Source: Breviolum minutum Mf 1.05b.01 (lineage: Eukaryota > Sar > Dinophyceae > Suessiales > Symbiodiniaceae). From it: a stretch of DNA of 64,000 nt. Position 1 is the stretch's first letter; every line of letters begins with the position of its first letter. The position numbers and the translations under genes were made by a program. The stretch covers positions 222,769-286,768 of the forward strand of contig DF239021.1 in the NCBI GenBank assembly GCA_000507305.1. The letters are read 5' to 3'. Below are positions 58,641 through 64,000 of this stretch, piece after piece. The notes under the pieces are model-generated. The model was not told where the DNA came from, did no database searches, and saw nothing but the letters and a program-made list of their open reading frames with translations.

Positions 58641-59034
58641 TTGGTTCACTTGGCTGTTGGAAGTTCCACTTCCCTAGGTGCCATCTGGAATTGGCTTGGA
58701 GATCGGGGCCAAAGGTTCCCATGAACATTTTCTGCAAGTCCACTAAAACTCAATAGTACCACAAAATTCTAGATTTCCCGGCCCCCCAACACTATCATGT
58801 TTGGTGTACATGTACAGTGTACAGAATTTGAGATGTTCAACAAGCGGGTTTGGGTCCGGGCGGAATCCGGGAATCCGGGACCCCTATCTTTGTCCGACGT
58901 TTCCCTTTAGCAAAGAATCCCCGAGGTTTGGATCTGACCTGCTGATGACCAGAATTCTCCTCACCTGACAGATTCAGATGCCAAATGAGAAAACGCAGCC
59001 ACAGGGCCACAGCAGCATTGGGGCGCGTATACAG

Positions 59035-59130
59035 TAATGATAATGATTGTATCTTACGGGTCTATATTATGTGTGTATATATATACATATATATACGTAT
59101 ATTATACATATAGAGTTATGAGATAGATAT
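59035..59130. repeat. (TA)n tract
   Basis: TATATATATACATATATATACG and relatives. Confidence 0.8.
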
Positions 59131-59149
59131 AAATTGTTGAGATCAGTTC

Positions 59150-60350
59150 ACGGAAATCATGGCTTTTAAATTTGACAATCTTGGAGACTGACCTCATCTT
59201 CCGGGCATCTATATATGGTTCACCAACGCCCATCGCGTTCCACTCGGTATTTGGATCGACGAGTTACTGCAGTTGATTGACGAACATTGAGAAAACCTGA
59301 AACCTAATTGCCAGAATTAAAGAATTCAAGACGAAGCATCCCAACATGATGTACAAAAATGTGCGAAACTAATCAAAACTACATATCTGTCACCGTATAT
59401 GGCATATGGTACATGCATTGCATGCTGCTATCAAAATTTGGCCTGGACTTTTCTGAATGTGGTGACATGGTCTGTTGCATGCGTTGTAAACGTCTTCTGA
59501 CTCGGTGTGCTTGATTGTGAAACCATCTAGAAGCTCCATGCAGCAAGTCCCTTAAGATATCAAAACATTTAAAAAAACAGTGATGGGGTGATTTCATACC
59601 CCGCGCCAATAAATAAAACCTCTGTGGTTTGGGGTGGATCAAGGGTCTGACTCAGCTGCACTAATATACCCAATGAACAAACCGCTACGCCTCAGAACAG
59701 AAACGCCGCATGGATTTCACGCTATGGCCTCAGCATCAACCCCTGACGACCATGGAGTCAAAACTTGGGATCCACGAACTGACACCCCGAACTGAAGCCA
59801 TACAAAATTAGACGGCGAAACAGTTCGGATGGTTGAAACATGTTGAAGCACCATAATTCCTGATTCCTGGGATATATTTGGAATATCAAAATGATTCTCT
59901 GGATTTCAGTCATCAAGAGTACCTTGACACCTCGGCTCCCATACAAAGGATCTCATAGTCTTTCTCGTGCGCAGGAATAATGCAGTCCACCTGTCTAGGA
60001 TTGAGCAAGCGAACCATGGCGAACTCTGCTGTGTCTACTATCATCTACTATCTTGTGACCCTCTCACTTCTATGTACAGTACTATACATTGAGAGGTACT
60101 GAAATGTCAAAACATATCACAAAATCGGATAGCATGCTCACTGCTCACTGCTGATGACTTCATCAGTCAACCCTTTTTTAGTCACTGTCAAACTGGATTC
60201 TACAAGGCACCCAGTGCCAAACATGCATGCTGACTCTGAGGATTCTTTCCAATTGATTCCATGTTTTTCAAACCGAAAGTTGGTTGAAACTCCGGATAAT
60301 ATAGGAGTTTAAGTGGTACTTGTACTAACCTCACCATTTCACCAGTGTTT
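59150..60350. other. No gene assigned
   Basis: A minus-strand frame at 59379-59560 (ASRWFHNQAHRVRRRLQRMQ) is protein-like but isolated. Otherwise non-coding. Confidence 0.3.
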
Positions 60351-60595
60351 TTTTTAAGCCATCATGGGTGACATCGTGCCTGGTGGCTTTTTTGGTGAGC
60401 TTCTGGCACCATGGCTCCGGTGCTGTGATAGACGAGTTGATACGATGCAGCTGGTTCCTCGATTGTCCCTGGTCTCACAACAAGTCAACTTCGAAAATCT
60501 TGGAAGTGTGCACTTATCAATCTTATCATCACTTATCATCACTTATCCTCTAGTCCTTTTTTTCTTGACAAATTGTTGGTTTTGATTTCTGGCAG

Positions 60596-62593
60596 AGGGG
60601 TATGATTTCATCTTGAATAGTGAATCGGTCAGAAAGGCACAGAAGCATCTCAATTCTCATCTGAAGTTTCCTGTTCCTCCCCACATCATGCGTTCGCTCT
60701 CCCTTCTCAATCGCAGGCACCACCCCCTTTTGAAGCGATGCAGCACAGGTCTTGCGCTTGGAGGTATGAAAATTCCGATTCCTCTCACGACCTGGGACGG
60801 TGCACCGCTCCAATTCCCCAGCGGGTTAACAGCTTCACTCAGGGGACCTCAGGTGACTTCATCAAAGTGTTTCAGCTGGTTGAGAAGCATCATACATATT
60901 ATATCATATTATAATGAGCTTACAGGTCTGAGTCCCCAGATAGTCCTCAACAAAAACTCCCCACGGATCCAACCTCAGAACGATCTGAATACTGCGTACC
61001 AACTGCGCCATCACGCGCCTCGCATCCGGTTTCTGAGCAAAAGGGTTCAGATAAGATAATTGATCATATTTGATCCTATACAAGATGTCATTTTTTTGAA
61101 AGACGACACCATTTCGACAAGGACCCCAAAAAACAGTGCACATCTTGGTGGTGGTTATTTTGATGTGTTTGAGTCCAAATGGTTCATCTCATGAGTTGTC
61201 AAACCCGCCATCAACGGTGACCTTGTCACTACCGAGGTCCCCACAACTGACCACGTTCCTTGCATGCGTTTGTTGCATGACCCAAATGCACCTGTCACTG
61301 CGAAAGGAGTCCAAACTAAGGTTGGGGACTGGTTTCCACATGGTGTCACCATCAATCATCAAGAACTAGGATTTCAATCAATACTGAGCATGATTTTTGA
61401 ATGCCAACCATCAATACATCTGAATATTCTCCAGCAGATTCGTTCCAAAGTCGATCCGAATGAAATGTGCCAAGTTGATGCCAATTTCTCCAAGGTCTGA
61501 TCACAGCGGAAGTGCGATGTAAAATGTTGAAAAATACACTCCATGAAACTAAGATAAACCACCCATGGAATAACGTGATTCCAACAAAAACCTTCCTGGG
61601 ATGGGGCCACTGTATGTGTTGCTTCCCCGGAAGACTACCGAATCACCCTGCAACTATCTGAGGCAAGCACTGCGTCGACAGGAACATTTCGCCTGGCAGG
61701 TTGTCACAAAAACACCCATTTGTTCATCGGAGAACGTGACAAGAGTCGTGTCGTGGTTTTCAAATGTTCGCATGTTCAATCCATCTGCTTCTACCCCTTC
61801 ACTTAATCGGACTGGTCTTTCAGAGTGGTCTGTTTGCTGTACTTTAGTGCTGCAAATATCAGATTTCAAGGAAGTATACAGTGCATATATATATACATAT
61901 ACATCATACATTGAATATATATATATGTGTGTGATTATGTGTGTATACCTAAATGCCTTAATAATATATACATATAATAATCACATGATTTCATATATCA
62001 TGTATATATATATAGTTTTACAAAATCATATTGAAAATACACAGAAAAAAACTATAAATACCCATCCCATCTTCAGGGATACAAACAAAAAAAACGGTTT
62101 CTCTCCAACCTCAGCATATCATGGCAAATGGCAATTGCCATCTCCCAATGAGCACCTAGGCCTAGGGAGTTTTCCTAGGGAGTTTTGCCATCATCGGAGC
62201 CATCACACAAACTTTGCAACTTTGACATCTTATAGGAGGATGGAAAAGGCAAGGTCTAACCTATAAGTACATGGTTTTGGATGACTTCACACTCATGAAT
62301 GACATGCACATATCTTAAATTATCTTAACATATTAGTATCAGGACCTGGCAATGACATTCACGACGTGCAGCTCGATTACCTCAAGACCTACGCAAGCCT
62401 GTGATTTTCTCACTTGATCTTGAAATTCATTGACCCATTGTAGACCGCAGTGCTTGCGGCCACTATGCTTGAAAGCCGCCAAAGGAAAACGCCGACATCT
62501 ACCATTTCCAATGTCAACCACCTGATCAATCTTTACATCTATGTCAAAACACTCTCCTCAATTCAAACCATGAAACCCAACATCTTGCGCTGA
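60596..62593 (+). CDS. 3' part of an unidentified multi-exon gene
   Basis: Exons: 60596-60763 (GYDFILNSESVRKAQKHLNS, HLKFPVPPHIMRSLSLLNRR; acceptor TTTCTGGCAG, donor GTATGA) joins in phase to 60853 (DFIKVFQLVEKHH); about 60926-61056 (SPDSPQQKLPTDPTSERSEY); 61196-about 61497 (VKPAINGDLVTTEVPTTDHV, MRLLHDPNAPVTAKGVQTKV, GDWFPHGVTINHQELG); about 61583-61803 (DYRITLQLSEASTASTGTFR, HKNTHLFIGERDKSRVVVFK); 62343-62400 (NDIHDVQLDYLKTYAS, donor GTGATT); and 62444 to a stop at 62525 or 62593 depending on frame (LKAAKGKRRHLPFPM or LAATMLESRQRKTPTSTISN). Protein-like throughout, with a Ser/Pro linker and beta-rich segments. No family recognised. One gene is assumed. Confidence 0.5.
61880..62045. repeat. 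(TA)n-rich intron
   Basis: Repeated TATATATACATATA words; about 90% A/T. Confidence 0.85.
62158..62189 (+). repeat. CCTAGGGAGTTTT tandem pair
   Basis: The 14-bp unit CCTAGGGAGTTTTC occurs twice in tandem after a CCTAGG palindrome. Confidence 0.8.
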
Positions 62594-62697
62594 TCAGGTT
62601 CTAAAGACCCACAGGTGAAAATTGCCAAACAAAGTGGAGATCAGCGCTTTTGGACGGATATATCTATCAAATCGATATAATGATAAATAGGATCAAA

Positions 62698-62790
62698 TAC
62701 CCATAGCATCCATGCATGGTATATTTACCTATATTTACCATAAAAATCAACCATTCATGTAGGTAGATTTTCCAATCGTCCCATGGATCC
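62698..62790. mobile_element. Family C element, diverged
   Basis: ACCCATAGCATCCATGCATG and GGTATATTTACCTATATTTA match the left arms of the other copies. The right arm (CCAATCGTCCCATGGATCCA) is only partly conserved. It sits between the convergent plus and minus genes. Confidence 0.55.
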
Positions 62791-62813
62791 ACCAGGTGTT
62801 TTTCACCGTTTTT

Positions 62814-64000
62814 TCAACGGGAATCCCTCTGAGTTGCTGACTGCTTGCCCTCATTGCCAAGCCATAAGCCAAGGAATCTGGCCTGCAGTTGCATAGTGAA
62901 ATCTCCACCGAAAAACACCGCATCTTGAAGTCGGGCTGTAAGAAGTCGCCGCCCACTTTTCGACCCCCATCTGGGCCCCAAACGCCATGCTGCCCCGAGG
63001 CAGCTCCGAAAAGAAACGCAAGGCGCTCGCCCAATCCGAGGCATCACAATGTGCCTGAACAGAGTTGGCCGACAAAGGTGGCAACCCGCGGAAAAAAGAA
63101 AGAAATCGTCTTAGATGTAGTAGCTATACTATATGGATAGGATATTGTAGGATCATATACACTAGATAGAAGTGAACATGTGGCCAAATATACATTATAT
63201 ATATATGTGTATATATATATATACGTATATATAACCCACCTGAATTGCAAGATCATCTTGGGAGGATTTTTCTCTGCCTTTGCTATTTTTTGAAGGATGA
63301 GGTCGGGTGATGTCATGATGATTCGCAAATCCGCTGAAATTGCGTCAAAGTCTAGTGATGTTCAGAATATATCAGGATACTGTCAGTACCGCGAAGCGGG
63401 TTGTAAAACAGGATCTTTTACCATTTTTTACACAAACCGGTTTCAACCAGAAAAAATGTTCAGAAAATATCTTGCAAAAGAACAGGGAAAACTGAGAAAA
63501 CACTCATCATGCGCTGCATTTGGTACTTTTCCGTTTCGATGTCACGCATCGAGGCCTGCATTGCAGCTGAGCTGTTCATCAGTTTCGCTTTCAAGTTCTT
63601 CGCCTTCCAATCTCTTCCTCCAGTTTGTCACTGGGAAAACGGGGGGCAGCCCTATCTTTCCAAACCACTCTGATCTTTGTCATGTCATACCTCCTTCTCA
63701 TGACATATTGTGATGTCACTAGAAAAGTGTGTTTGTCGACTTCACACTAAACCTGCAATATGAAGCATATTTACATACATATCATAGATATATGAACTAT
63801 TTCAACCTCACTACACTTCAACCCAAAACCCAGCTTTTTTTTGATTCGAAAACAGGCAATAACATGATACCCCTTATTCAACTCCGGCATGCCTCCGATG
63901 TGACTTTCAGGTCGTACGCGGTCTTCCAGGCCAAAATGTTGCATCAATTTGGTGGCTCGCTGCCACTGCAAAGCTTTCCTGGTCCAAAAACATGCTTGAA
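62814..64000 (-). CDS. Exons of a minus-strand gene entering from the right edge
   Basis: In minus-strand order: 64000 to about 63862 (WQRATKLMQHFGLEDRVRPE, SHIGGMPELNKG); about 63634-63541 (RLEGEELESETDEQLSCNAG, acceptor TTTTCCCAG, donor GTGACA); 63351-63240 (FDAISADLRIIMTSPDLILQ, KIAKAEKNPPKMILQF, acceptor ATCACTAG, donor GTGGGT); and about 63065-62814, where all three minus frames are open. One of those reads AHCDASDWASALRFFSELP, reminiscent of a pentatricopeptide helix pair; another reads SLAYGLAMRASSQQLRGIPV. An organellar PPR-type protein is possible but unproven. The gene continues beyond the window. Confidence 0.45.
63180..63234. repeat. (TA)n tract
   Basis: ATATATATATGTGTATATATATATATACG, in an intron of the minus-strand gene. 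Confidence 0.85.

Noticed and set aside
60550-61143. Minus-strand frames over 60550-60813 and 60904-61143
   Set aside because: The plus strand has strong splice sites (TTTCTGGCAG acceptor, GTATGA donor) and a phase-consistent join at 60763/60853.
1-64000. CRISPR arrays, tRNA or rRNA genes, viral or toxin genes, bacterial mobile elements
   Set aside because: Looked for by eye; no spacer-repeat arrays, cloverleaf-like sequence, ribosomal motifs or phage, toxin or transposase proteins were seen.

Overview
The window looks like nuclear DNA from an intron-dense protist, most probably a dinoflagellate. Seen directly: coding sequence comes as short exons of about 40-300 nt; acceptors are usually AG followed by G; several introns fit best with GC or even GA donors; introns carry families of short inverted-repeat elements; and simple repeats ((TA)n, (CAT)n, (AATCATC)n) are abundant. 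There are no bacterial operons, phage genes, CRISPR arrays or recognisable tRNA/rRNA genes. No spliced-leader sequence was found, so the dinoflagellate call is an inference. Two assembly gaps (23663-24087 and 53209-54000) fall inside simple repeats.

Layout. 440-4479 (+): a PLP-dependent class V aminotransferase-fold enzyme (isopenicillin-N-epimerase / EgtE / cysteine-desulfhydrase type), nine exons, 3' end present. About 5868-8756 (+): a PPPDE (DeSI-like) cysteine isopeptidase with an apparent frame break beside the catalytic His. 9.9-23.5 kb (+): many convincing but unidentified exons, probably two or more genes, with a 600-nt CAT repeat. 24583-29170 (+): a coiled-coil protein built from at least 13 tiny exons; its first intron is itself a terminal-inverted-repeat element. 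About 33.3-38.98 kb (+): a TauE/SafE-type (sulfite exporter family) membrane protein. 42.2-45.4 kb (+): a Glu/Lys/Pro/Ala repeat protein. 46.2-47.07 kb: an island of almost pure A/T. 48719-49651 (-): an intron-free nucleotidyltransferase-fold protein. 50.8-62.6 kb: further plus-strand exons of unknown function. 62.8-64.0 kb (-): exons of a minus-strand gene entering from the right edge, so the plus and minus blocks converge near 62.6-62.8 kb.

Most genes point the same way, but I see no shared pathway among the recognisable products. The PLP enzyme and the TauE/SafE protein belong to families often linked to sulfur metabolism; whether that is more than coincidence cannot be judged here. Exon edges are read by eye from splice signals, protein-family fit and codon phase. 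Those stated with single-base precision in the first, coiled-coil and TauE genes are the best supported; many others are approximate.
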